From NCBI GenBank assembly GCA_014650015.1, contig BMUD01000020.1, positions 1 to 64,000 on the forward strand: 64,000 bases of DNA. The letters run 5' to 3'. Shown piece after piece: positions 19,664 to 27,490 of the stretch (its first letter is position 1; the number at the start of each line of letters is the position of its first letter). The notes beneath the pieces are model-generated. The model saw only the letters and a program-made list of their open reading frames with translations, did no database searches and was not told the origin of the DNA. The translations under genes and the position numbers were made by a program. This DNA is from Streptomyces griseoloalbus. GTDB taxonomy: Bacteria > Actinomycetota > Actinomycetes > Streptomycetales > Streptomycetaceae.

Positions 19664-20530
19664 TTACCGGAGACGTGCTCGCGCGTGGGTCACGATGCCG
19701 TCCCACCAGCCCTCGATGCGGTTGTACAGGTCGGCGCTCCTCGCGACACTGACGGCCAGGCAGCCGTGGTAGTTGTCACCGGTGTTCTTGCGGACCGTCT
19801 TCGGGTTGTGCTTCTTGAGCGTCGGCCTGGCGAAGAGCGAGACGTCGATCTCCGCGACCCGTGCCCAGAATCGGTGCGCGTCATCGATGTCCGCGGATTC
19901 GTGGATGAGGACCCGGAAGTTCAGTCGCTTCCGGTCGATGCCGAGCAGGTCCAGCCATGCGAGGTAGACCCGGATCACGTCTGCGTCGCTGTTGACGAAG
20001 ATCGCGCGTTCCCGGCGGTCGTAGGGTTTGCTCTTCGAGCCCTCGGCCCAGTAGAGCGCGACCCCTGCCATGAAGAGCTCGCGATCCGTCAGATCACCGA
20101 TTTCCTGTCGAGCTCCGAGCTTGGTTCGCCGGTGTGCCTCCCTGTCTGCTTCACGCCGCCGTGCCAGTCCCTCGCGCATCAGGGTTCGCCGCTCCTCCGG
20201 CGTGTACCGGGGTTCCGGTTTCGGCAGGTCCCGTACCCACAGCGACACCGAGCTCCTGGAGCAGCCCAGCTCGGCTTCGATCTGGTCGTACGTCCAGCCC
20301 TGGAGGCGTAGGTCCCGGGCCTTGGCCCTGAGGTCGTCCTTGGCGTTGGGGCGCTTCGTCCAGGCCGGGGGTGGTTCTCCCTTCACCAGCTGGTTGAGGA
20401 TGTCGTTGTTGTGGATCTTCAGCTCGTCGCGGATCTGCCGGAGGCTGTAGCCCGCTCGTCGCAGCGCCACCGCGCGTTCCCGCAGGTTTTCGAAGTCGGC
20501 GTAGGTGCCGGGTGCGTGTGTCACAGGCAT
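19664..20530 (-). CDS. Helix-turn-helix protein with LAGLIDADG endonuclease-like C-terminal domain
   Basis: The 288-residue protein seems to have two modules. Residues 1-120 contain two helix-turn-helix-like repeats (AVALRRAGYSLRQIRDELK and ARDLRLQGWTYDQIEAELGC SRSSVSLWV, the second split by a Cys). The C-terminal part begins DRELFMAGVALYWAEGSK, which has the pattern of a single LAGLIDADG helix, followed by FVNSDADVIRVYLAWLDLLG and a conserved YHGCLAVSVARSADLY segment; this order resembles free-standing homing-endonuclease-like proteins. DNA binding is likely; nuclease activity is unproven, and the first acidic position of the motif is Glu rather than the usual Asp. It ends 14 bp upstream of tRNA-Gln. 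No strong ribosome site precedes the ATG at 20530, so the start is uncertain. Confidence 0.7.
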   Translation of the reverse strand: MPVTHAPGTYADFENLRERAVALRRAGYSLRQIRDELKIHNNDILNQLVKGEPPPAWTKRPNAKDDLRAKARDLRLQGWTYDQIEAELGCSRSSVSLWVRDLPKPEPRYTPEERRTLMREGLARRREADREAHRRTKLGARQEIGDLTDRELFMAGVALYWAEGSKSKPYDRRERAIFVNSDADVIRVYLAWLDLLGIDRKRLNFRVLIHESADIDDAHRFWARVAEIDVSLFARPTLKKHNPKTVRKNTGDNYHGCLAVSVARSADLYNRIEGWWDGIVTHARARLR

Positions 20531-20691
20531 ACCGTCCGGGCGGAATGGCCGCTTCCCCCTTCGAACGGTGATCGATTCAGCAGTTCGAGGGATTTCGGGC
20601 CGTATCGCGTCCGAACGGTCACCCTCTGTGGTGTGGACCGGTCGGGGAAACTCGCCGGATGAGCGGCGGGGGGCGCCCTTAGGCTGGAGGC

Positions 20692-22005
20692 ATGACCACG
20701 ACGGGGGAAGAGCATGGGCCGGCCCGGGGAGGGCCGTGGTGGTGGGACAGGCGGCGTGGCGCGGCGTTCGATGTGGGGCTCGCGGTGGTGTCCGCGGTGG
20801 AGTGCGGTCTGGAGGGGATCCCGTTCGCGCGGGAGGCGGGGATTCCGGTCGCCGCGGGGGTGGTCTTCGGGCTGCTGGCCGGTTCCGTGCTGCTGGTGCG
20901 GCGGAAGTGGCCGATCGCGGTGGTGCTGGTGGCGGTCGCGGTCACGCCGGCCGCGATGGGGTTCCTGATGGGGGTCGTGGGCCTGTATTCGCTGGCCGCG
21001 TCCGAGGTGCCGCGCCGGATCATCGGCTCGCTGGCCGGGATGCAGTTGGTGGGGGTCCTCATCGTGATGTTCGTGCGGATGCGGCAGGACCTCGCGCGGG
21101 AGGACCTGGAGGTCCAGGACTGGATCGTGCCGTTCGCGTCGATCACGACGGCGCTGGGGATGACGGCCCCGCCGTTGCTGCTGGGTCTGTACGTGGGGGC
21201 GCGGCGGCGGTTGATGGAGAGCCTGCGGGAGCGGGCGGACAGTCTGGAGCGGGAGCTTCAGTTGCTCGCGGAGCGGGCCGAGGAGCGGGCCGAGTGGGCG
21301 CGGGGCGAGGAGCGGACGCGGATCGCGCGGGAGATGCATGACGTGGTCGCGCATCGGGTGAGTCTGATGGTGGTGCATGCGGCGGCGTTGCAGGCGGTGG
21401 CGCGGAAGGATCCGGAGAAGGCGGTGAAGAATGCCGCGCTGGTGGGGGACATGGGGCGGCAGGCGTTGACGGAGTTGCGGGAGATGCTCGGGGTGCTGCG
21501 GGCCGGTGGGGACGGTGGGCGGCGGGAGCGGGTGTCGGTGCCGTTGGCGGCGGTGGGGGTGGCTGCGGCGGCTGCGGCGTCGCGGGCGGTGGATGAGGCC
21601 GAGGGGGCGGTGGAGGGGCCGTGTCTGTCGGAGATCGGCGAGTTGGTGGGGCAGTCGGCGGCGGCGGGGATGGTCGTGGATCTGTCGGTGGTGGGGGAGA
21701 GCCGGTCGTATGCGCCGGAGGTGGAGTCGACGGCGTATCGGGTGGTGCAGGAGGCGTTGACGAACGTCCACAAGCATGCGGCGGGTGCGAAGACGTATGT
21801 GCGTCTGGCGCATCGGGTGTCGGAGATCGCGATGCAGGTGGAGAACGATCCGCCGCCGGAGGCGGCGTCGTCGGCGGGGTTGCCGTCCGGGGGGAACGGT
21901 CTGGTGGGGATGAAGGAGCGGGTGTCGGCGTTGGGTGGGGTGTTCGTGTCGGGGCCGACGGATGCGGGGGGTTTTCGGGTGTCGGCGGTGATTCCGGCGT
22001 CGTAG
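20692..22005 (+). CDS. NarL-type sensor histidine kinase, orphan
   Basis: The 437-residue protein has several hydrophobic helices in the first 165 residues, a coiled linker (ERADSLERELQLLAERAEER), a HisKA_3 dimerisation helix with phosphoacceptor His216 in REMHDVVAHRVSLMVV, and a C-terminal ATPase domain with VVQEALTNVHKHA (N box) and GGNGLVGMKERVSALGG (G box). Such kinases phosphorylate LuxR-type response regulators. No regulator gene is adjacent; the nearest in the window is the orphan at 6541, some 14 kb away, and any pairing is speculation. GGAGG lies close to the ATG. Codon use is slightly richer in GTG/GCG runs than its neighbours. It converges on the SUKH-3 gene with a 16-bp gap. Confidence 0.93.
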   Translation: MTTTGEEHGPARGGPWWWDRRRGAAFDVGLAVVSAVECGLEGIPFAREAGIPVAAGVVFGLLAGSVLLVRRKWPIAVVLVAVAVTPAAMGFLMGVVGLYSLAASEVPRRIIGSLAGMQLVGVLIVMFVRMRQDLAREDLEVQDWIVPFASITTALGMTAPPLLLGLYVGARRRLMESLRERADSLERELQLLAERAEERAEWARGEERTRIAREMHDVVAHRVSLMVVHAAALQAVARKDPEKAVKNAALVGDMGRQALTELREMLGVLRAGGDGGRRERVSVPLAAVGVAAAAAASRAVDEAEGAVEGPCLSEIGELVGQSAAAGMVVDLSVVGESRSYAPEVESTAYRVVQEALTNVHKHAAGAKTYVRLAHRVSEIAMQVENDPPPEAASSAGLPSGGNGLVGMKERVSALGGVFVSGPTDAGGFRVSAVIPAS

Positions 22006-22021
22006 TCGGGTCGCGGTGTGG

Positions 22022-22555
22022 TCAGCCGGCGGTGAGGCGGGTGGGCTGGATGCCGGTGACGAGGGTGGCGAGGGCGTGGTCGACGGTGGGGCCGAGGTAC
22101 CAGTCGCCGGTGTGGTCGAGGGCGTAGACGCGGCCTTGGATGTCGATGGCGAGGAGGGCCCGGGTGTCGGTTTCGGCGCCGAGGGGGCAGACCTCGGTGT
22201 CGAGGGCGCGGCCGAGGTCGCCGAGGGTGCGGGCCATGTGGAGGCCGTGGAGCGGGTCGAGGTGGAGGGTGGCGGGGGCGACCTGGCGTCCGGGGCCGGT
22301 GGGGTGGAGGTGGAGTCCGCCGAATTCGGCCCAGGCTTCGACGGCGGCGGGGAAGACGGTGTGGCGGTGTCCGGCGGGTGAGGTGTGCTCGCGCAGGGTG
22401 TCGGCCCAGATCTCGGCTTGTTTGATGTCCCAGCGTCCGGGTTGCCAGCCGGCGGTGCGCAGGGCGGCGTCGACGGGTACGGCGAAGCGGGGTGGGGCCG
22501 CCCCTTGTCCGGGTGGGGTCGAGGACGTGGGGGAGGGGGTGCGGTCGGTGTGCAT
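22022..22555 (-). CDS. SUKH-3-type immunity protein
   Basis: The 177-residue protein contains a SUKH-3-like pattern: LRTAGWQPGRWDIKQAEIW at the N-terminal side, AVEAWAEFGGLHLHP in the middle and LLAIDIQGRVYALDHTGDWYLG near the end, the last being the strand-turn-strand that displays glycine and aspartate in SUKH proteins. SUKH proteins neutralise nucleic-acid-targeting toxins of polymorphic toxin systems. It sits 45 bp downstream of a deaminase gene on the same strand, the usual toxin-then-immunity order, so it probably protects against that deaminase. Confidence 0.8.
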   Translation of the reverse strand: MHTDRTPSPTSSTPPGQGAAPPRFAVPVDAALRTAGWQPGRWDIKQAEIWADTLREHTSPAGHRHTVFPAAVEAWAEFGGLHLHPTGPGRQVAPATLHLDPLHGLHMARTLGDLGRALDTEVCPLGAETDTRALLAIDIQGRVYALDHTGDWYLGPTVDHALATLVTGIQPTRLTAG

Positions 22556-22600
22556 CTGTGCTTCGTTCGTCGGGGTCGGGTGGGGGTGGCCGGGGAGCGG

Positions 22601-23137
22601 TCAGTTGCCGGGGGTGGCGGGGTCGACCATGCGGACGCCGAAGTGGGCGCTGAGGGCGGTGCAGGCGCGGCAGGGGGTGGCGTAGCTGCCGTGGAGGGGG
22701 TCGCCGTCCTCGCGGATGCGGCGGGTGGTGAGTTTGGCTTGTTTGAGGGCTTTGCGGGCTTCGCCGTTGGTCATGGGTTTGCGTGCGGCGCGTTTGCTGC
22801 GGGCGGCGTCGGCGGTGGTGATGTGCCGGGAGATGAGGATGGTTTCGGCGCAGCGGCCGGTGAAGCGGTCGCGTTGGTCGCTGGTGAGGGTGTCGAGGAA
22901 GTCCTGGACGAGGGGGTGCAGGGCGGGGGGTGTGTCGCCGCGGGCGGCGGTGCCGGTGAGGGTGGAGCCGCGGACGGAGAGGGCGGCGGCGATGGTGGGG
23001 AGGATTCCGTCGCGGCGGTGGTGGAGGGTGGGGGTGTGGGCGGTGTCGGTGCTGCTCCAGCCGATGCGGGGGTCGCCGGAGCGGGGGTCGCCCGAGGGGC
23101 CGGTGTGCGGCCCTGTCTGCGTCACGTTCATGATCAT
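22601..23137 (-). CDS. YwqJ-like nucleic-acid deaminase, putative toxin
   Basis: The 178-residue protein has the deaminase signature in its YwqJ form: FTGRCAETILISRH, where Cys replaces the usual His of HxE, and about 60 residues later SYATPCRACTALSAHFGV with the PCxxC zinc motif. Deaminases of this family act on cytosine in nucleic acids or nucleotides and are found as toxin tips. This one lacks a visible export domain or signal peptide and is short, so it may be a solo toxin or a domesticated enzyme. The ATG at 23137 has GGAGGGG at suitable spacing; neighbouring ATGs at 23140 and 23131 are alternatives. The SUKH-3 gene follows. Confidence 0.78.
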   Translation of the reverse strand: MIMNVTQTGPHTGPSGDPRSGDPRIGWSSTDTAHTPTLHHRRDGILPTIAAALSVRGSTLTGTAARGDTPPALHPLVQDFLDTLTSDQRDRFTGRCAETILISRHITTADAARSKRAARKPMTNGEARKALKQAKLTTRRIREDGDPLHGSYATPCRACTALSAHFGVRMVDPATPGN

Positions 23138-23483
23138 CATCCCCTCCCGAGCATCCCCCCGGAGGTGACAGAGTGCCAAATGCCGTGGCTGATGCGGAAG
23201 CTGGGGCGGGGCGACACGCCCGGGTTTGGGTGAGCTGTCACGGGAGGGTGACGGCTGGTCACGGAAGTGGAAGGGCGGGTGACCGGCGCCGGTGACCGGT
23301 GTCGTCGTACCGCATAGGCTGTCGGCACCGCGATCCACGCGGTGATCCGCGCGGTGGTGTGTGCGGGCGCCGTGGGGGTCGGGGCGGTAAGCAGTCGAGA
23401 CAGACGTGACAGTCGAATACGTTCCGTAACGGTCCGAAGGTGGGCGGTGCGGGTCGTACAGAGTGCCGCAGGGGGCAACCGCC
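23138..23483. other. Divergent promoter gap inside the toxin/immunity cluster
   Basis: These 346 bp separate the minus-strand deaminase from the plus-strand nuclease-SUKH gene. They hold a direct repeat GGTGACCGG-N4-GGTGACCGG around 23278-23299, with a CCGGCGCCGG palindrome at its centre, and several GTGACGG/GTCACGG motifs between 23230 and 23265. Promoters for both directions should lie here. I see no gene. Confidence 0.55.
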
Positions 23484-24509
23484 ATGACGACAGGTCGGCT
23501 CGGGCTGGGGGCACCTCCCGGCCGCCAGGCTGGGGGACAAGCCGTGCCGCCGAACGCGGCGTATGCCGGGCAGGTCGTGCACTTCCCGGATCCGGTGCGG
23601 GCGGCCCGCCATCCGAGAGGGGTGCGGGTGGACGAGCGCGGTTACCCCGATTTCTCGCCCTATGCGCGTGCGGCCGCGGAGATCGCGGATCCGCCGGAGG
23701 GTTTCGGTGTCGACGAGTTGCGGTTGACGGACTTCGTGTCGGCGAACGCGGCGTTGGCGGCGAGCGGTCACGCGTTGTGGGACACGGTGCCGGCGGTGGC
23801 GACGCCGCACGGCTGGACGTGGCATCACGTGGTGGGGTCTCGGCGGCTGGAGCTGGTGCCGGTCGAGGTGAAGGCGCTGCTGCGGCATCACGGCGGGGTG
23901 GCGACGTCGGTGGTGGACCAGACCAAGCGGGGTACGCGGCCGTTGCAGGAGACGCGTCCGGCGCATTTCGGGCTGCCGAAGTCGGGTGTGGCGGTGACGG
24001 AGTCGCAGGTGCTGGGGGTCGAGGAGGATCTCGGGTACCGGCTGCCGGGTGCGTACCGGTCGTTTCTGAAGGCGGCGGGTGGCTGTGCGCCGGTGGGGAC
24101 GGCGCTGGACGCGGAGCTGGGGCTTTTGGTGGACCAGCCGTTCTTCACGGTGCGGGACGAGGCGGCGGTCAACGACCTGGTGTACGTCAACAAGTGCCTG
24201 CGTGATCACCTCACCAAGGACTACCTGTGCGTCGCTTTCGTGCAGGGCGGTCTGCTGGCCGTGAAGGTGCGGGGCGAGCGGGTGGGGTCGGTGTGGTTCT
24301 GCGCGTACGACGACGTGCGGGACGTGGATCCGTCGTGGCCGCCGGCCGAGCGGGTGGAGCGGCTGCTGCTGCCGTGCGGTGACGACTTCGACGCGTTCCT
24401 GTCGCGGTTGGCGGGGTCTCCGCCGGAGTTGGAGACCGTGGCGAATCTGATGGTGGACGGTGGGTTCGCGCGTGCGGTCCCGGTTTCTTCCGCGGGGAGT
24501 GAGCTGTAG
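23484..24509 (+). CDS. WHH-type HNH nuclease domain fused to a SUKH (SMI1/KNR4) domain
   Basis: The 341-residue protein begins with a region matching the HNH/Endo VII WHH nuclease family: RVDERGYPDFSPYA, GFGVDELRLTDFVSANAA, then WTWHHVVGSRRLELVP with Trp113-His114-His115, and RHHGGVA with His135-His136. From about residue 165 it continues as a SUKH domain: EDLGYRLPGAYRSFLKAAGG, the classical SMI1/KNR4 opening, then DLVYVNKCLRDHL and VWFCAYDDVRDVDPSWPP. In polymorphic toxin systems the WHH nuclease is a toxin and SUKH an immunity protein, so this appears to be a toxin and an antidote in one chain. The next gene starts 2 bp after its stop. Confidence 0.8.
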   Translation: MTTGRLGLGAPPGRQAGGQAVPPNAAYAGQVVHFPDPVRAARHPRGVRVDERGYPDFSPYARAAAEIADPPEGFGVDELRLTDFVSANAALAASGHALWDTVPAVATPHGWTWHHVVGSRRLELVPVEVKALLRHHGGVATSVVDQTKRGTRPLQETRPAHFGLPKSGVAVTESQVLGVEEDLGYRLPGAYRSFLKAAGGCAPVGTALDAELGLLVDQPFFTVRDEAAVNDLVYVNKCLRDHLTKDYLCVAFVQGGLLAVKVRGERVGSVWFCAYDDVRDVDPSWPPAERVERLLLPCGDDFDAFLSRLAGSPPELETVANLMVDGGFARAVPVSSAGSEL

Positions 24510-24511
24510 CG

Positions 24512-27289
24512 ATGGTGACGTTCGCGCAGGCGCAGGAGCGCGCGGAGGAGTGGGTCAACGGGGATGTGCCGTCGTATCAGCATCGTGAGGTGCGGGTGCG
24601 GGAGTTCGACCTCGGGTTCGTGGTGTGGGCGGAGGACCGTTCGGACGGGCCCCGTTCGGACGGGGGTGCGCAGCGGCTGGTGATCGCCCGTGACAGCGGC
24701 GAGGCGTCGTTGTGGCCCGCGTTGCCGGTGGGTGAGGTGATCCGCCGGTACGAGGAGGAGTACGGGCGTGACGGTGCGGGACCGGAGCCGGCGGCGGCTC
24801 CTGCGGCGCGGGTGGATCTGAATCAGACGTCGTTCCTGTTGAGTCCGCCGGAGTGGTTGCAGGAGGCGGCGGACCGGCTGGGGATTCCGGATCGGCGGGG
24901 GGAGACGTCGGGTTCGGGTTCGGCGGGCACGGGCACGGGCTCGGGTTCGGGTTCGGGTTCGGCACCGGCGGAGGCGTCGGCTTCGGCTTCGGCGTCGGGG
25001 TCCGGTTCGGGTTCCGGGGCTCCCGCACCGGGTGCGCCTGCCGGGGCGGGGAGTGGCACCGCGTGGCCGGCCGCAGGGGGGAGCGGTTCCCAGGCGGGTG
25101 CCGGTGTGCCCGCCGGGGCGACTCCGTGGGCCGGTACGGACACCAACGCCGATGCCGGTGAGGACCGTTCCGTACCGCTGCCGCAGACCGTGTTCGCGCC
25201 GCAGTTGAGCGAGCCGGGCGAGGACACCCCGCCGCCCGCGGCGACGCCGCCGGAGGCGCAGACGGCGCTGATGTCGGGCGGCAGCGCGCTTCCGCCCACG
25301 GCTGTCGCGCCGGCGATCCGGGATCACGGTGCGGGGCGGGGGGCGCCGGGTACGCCGCAGTACGGCTATCCGCAGGGTCCGGGTGGTGCGCCCGGTACGC
25401 CTCCGCCGGGTGTGCCGACGCCGCCGGCCGGTACGGCACCTCCGGAGCGGCCGCTCCCGCCCCACGCCGGGGACATCGCCGACGCCGCGACCAGCAAGGC
25501 GACTCCGCCGCCGCGTCGCGGTGCGGGTGCGACGACTCCGCCTCCGCCGGGTGCCCCGGGGACTCCGGGTGCGCGTCCGGGGGGCGCGCCTGTGCCGCCG
25601 GGCGCTGCGGGTGCGCCGGGCAGCACGCCCCCGCCTCCGTCGGCCGCTCCGGCGGGCGGGTACGTCCCGACGCAGATGGTGTCGGCGCTCGGCCCGCAGC
25701 CGCCGGGGACCCCGACACCGCCGCCGGGTGTCCCGACGCCGCCGCCGGGGACCCCGACACCGCCGCCGGGTGTCCCGACGCCGCCGCCGGGGACCCCGAC
25801 ACCGCCGCCGGGTGTCCCGACGCCGCCGCCGGGGACCCCGACGCCGCCGCCCGGTGCGCCGAGTGCGCCCGGGGGTACGCCGCCCGGCGGTGTCCACCAC
25901 GCCGCGACGATGTTCGCCGACCCGGGCGCGATGGGTCCGGGCGCACCTGGTGCTCCCGCGACGCCCCGGCCGCCGGGGCCTCCTGGGGTCCCGGGTGCCC
26001 CGGGTTCTCCCCAGCCGCCCGGGCCCCCTGGTGTTCCGGGTGCGCCCGGCGTCCCGGGGGCTCCCGGTGCGCCCGGTGCGCCCGGTGTCCCGGGCGGAAC
26101 GGGAGGTGGCCGTGGACCGGTGCACCACGCGGAGACCGTGCTGGCCGCGCCGCCGGTCGGCGGGCCCGGTACGCCTCCGCCGCCGGCTCCCCCCGGTATG
26201 CCCGCCGCCGTTCCTCCCATGCCGCCCGGCGCGATGCCGCCCGGTACGCCTCCGCCGGGAGTGCCGGTCCCCGGTCATCCGCCGGCGTACGGCTATCCGC
26301 CGCAGCCCACCGGTCAGCCGACCGTCGGCCCCGGTTACCAGGCCGTGCTGCGCTACCGCGCGCAGGACGGTTCCGAGCAGCAGCTGATCCGGCGTTCGGC
26401 GCCGGGTACGCCGCATCCGGAGTGGCAGATCTTCCATGAGCTGCGTGCCATGAACGTGCCGCCGGACCAGGTGCTGGAGCTGCACACGGAGCTGGAGTCG
26501 TGCGAGCTGCCGGGTGCGTACTGCGCGCGGATGATCCGGGAGCAGTGGCCGCAGGCGCGGATCACGAGCATCGCCCCGTACGGCACGGACCATGCGAGCC
26601 GGCAGCAGGGGATGCTGCAACTTCTCGCCCATCAGGGCGAGCTGCATCAGGTGGCGGACGGTCCGGCGCGTCCCGCACCGGTGCGCGCGCCGATCGTGCC
26701 GGTGCAGCCCGCGCCGCCGGTTCCGCCGGAGGCGATCGGGCAGGAGCTGGCGGGGACGTTCGGGCCGGGGGTGTTCCGGTTCGAGCAGGCGGCGGTGTCC
26801 CGGCAGGGTGTGCCGCCGATCGTGGCGCACACGCTGGTGGCGGCCGGGCTGCCGATGGACATGGGCCCGTTCTTCTGGGCGCAGGCCCAGCCGGGCCGTC
26901 CGGTGCCGACGCTGGCGGAGCTGGCGGCGGAGCGGGGTGTGCAGCCGGCTCCGGACGCGGGTTCGTACCTGGTGATGGGCAGCGACTTCGGCAGGGCGAT
27001 CTGTGTGCAGTACGGCACGGCGAACATCGTCGCGGTGCCGGTGGAGGCGGGGCCGGGCGGTGCGCCCGTACCGCCGCAGTTCGTGAACACCGGTCTGCCG
27101 GAGTTCGCGCGCTGTCTTTCGCTGCTCGGCCGGATGTGGCGGCTGCGGTTCGGGCTGAACCAGGAGCAGGCGGGCCGGTGGACCGTCGATTTCCAGGGGC
27201 AGTTGGCCGCGCTGGACCCGGCGGCGCTGGGGTCGCCGGAGAGCTGGTGGTCGGTGCTGCTGGAGCAGATGTGGGACGGGCTGCTGTGA
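24512..27289 (+). CDS. Multidomain protein: Imm35-like head, Pro/Gly linker, deaminase, SUKH-4-like tail
   Basis: The 925-residue chain reads in order: an Imm35/YrhB-like N-terminal domain (AQAQERAEEWVNG to LVIARDSGEASLWP, residues 1-90); a low-complexity Pro/Gly/Ala/Ser region (about 125-610) with a 14-residue tandem repeat and a collagen-like G-P-x tract; a deaminase of the toxin type with LHTELESCELPGAYCARMI (His658, Glu660, Cys664, Cys671 as predicted zinc and catalytic residues); and a C-terminal SUKH-4-like domain (GVPPIVAHTLVAAGLP to RCLSLLGRMW). Immunity-type domains therefore flank a toxin-type deaminase. No signal peptide or membrane helix is visible. It is cotranscribed with the WHH-SUKH gene; GGGGAG lies before the ATG. 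Confidence 0.8.
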   Translation: MVTFAQAQERAEEWVNGDVPSYQHREVRVREFDLGFVVWAEDRSDGPRSDGGAQRLVIARDSGEASLWPALPVGEVIRRYEEEYGRDGAGPEPAAAPAARVDLNQTSFLLSPPEWLQEAADRLGIPDRRGETSGSGSAGTGTGSGSGSGSAPAEASASASASGSGSGSGAPAPGAPAGAGSGTAWPAAGGSGSQAGAGVPAGATPWAGTDTNADAGEDRSVPLPQTVFAPQLSEPGEDTPPPAATPPEAQTALMSGGSALPPTAVAPAIRDHGAGRGAPGTPQYGYPQGPGGAPGTPPPGVPTPPAGTAPPERPLPPHAGDIADAATSKATPPPRRGAGATTPPPPGAPGTPGARPGGAPVPPGAAGAPGSTPPPPSAAPAGGYVPTQMVSALGPQPPGTPTPPPGVPTPPPGTPTPPPGVPTPPPGTPTPPPGVPTPPPGTPTPPPGAPSAPGGTPPGGVHHAATMFADPGAMGPGAPGAPATPRPPGPPGVPGAPGSPQPPGPPGVPGAPGVPGAPGAPGAPGVPGGTGGGRGPVHHAETVLAAPPVGGPGTPPPPAPPGMPAAVPPMPPGAMPPGTPPPGVPVPGHPPAYGYPPQPTGQPTVGPGYQAVLRYRAQDGSEQQLIRRSAPGTPHPEWQIFHELRAMNVPPDQVLELHTELESCELPGAYCARMIREQWPQARITSIAPYGTDHASRQQGMLQLLAHQGELHQVADGPARPAPVRAPIVPVQPAPPVPPEAIGQELAGTFGPGVFRFEQAAVSRQGVPPIVAHTLVAAGLPMDMGPFFWAQAQPGRPVPTLAELAAERGVQPAPDAGSYLVMGSDFGRAICVQYGTANIVAVPVEAGPGGAPVPPQFVNTGLPEFARCLSLLGRMWRLRFGLNQEQAGRWTVDFQGQLAALDPAALGSPESWWSVLLEQMWDGLL
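25705..25857 (+). repeat. 42-bp coding tandem repeat (GTPTPPPGVPTPPP units)
   Basis: Three full 42-bp copies begin at 25705, 25747 and 25789, with a partial fourth from 25831. The copies are almost identical at the DNA level, including synonymous sites, which points to recent expansion by slippage or unequal recombination. They encode part of the proline-rich linker of the deaminase protein. Confidence 0.95.
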
Positions 27290-27320
27290 CCCGTTGCCAC
27301 TGAGACGCGTGTGACGCGAG

Positions 27321-27359
27321 AGCCGGGCCCGGTCGGCGGAACGACCGGGCCCGGCTTTT
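27321..27359 (+). terminator. Intrinsic terminator after the toxin/immunity operon
   Basis: AGCCGGGCCCGGTC (27321-27334) pairs perfectly with 27343-27356 around an 8-base loop, followed by TTTT. It ends the plus-strand pair at 23484-27289. Confidence 0.92.
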
Positions 27360-27490
27360 GCGTGCCCTCTTCGCGGAGTGTCGCGTTATGAACACTTCCT
27401 TGTGATCCATCAAGATGTGCGCGATTCATCCCATTTCGTGCTCGGTCATGGTGCTGGGCTTCGTGTCCGTCGGTGGAGAGGGGTTCCAGG

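Noticed and set aside
24221-26830. Minus-strand open frame opposite the multidomain deaminase gene
   Set aside because: Almost entirely Arg/Thr/His low-complexity, the mirror of the proline-rich linker.
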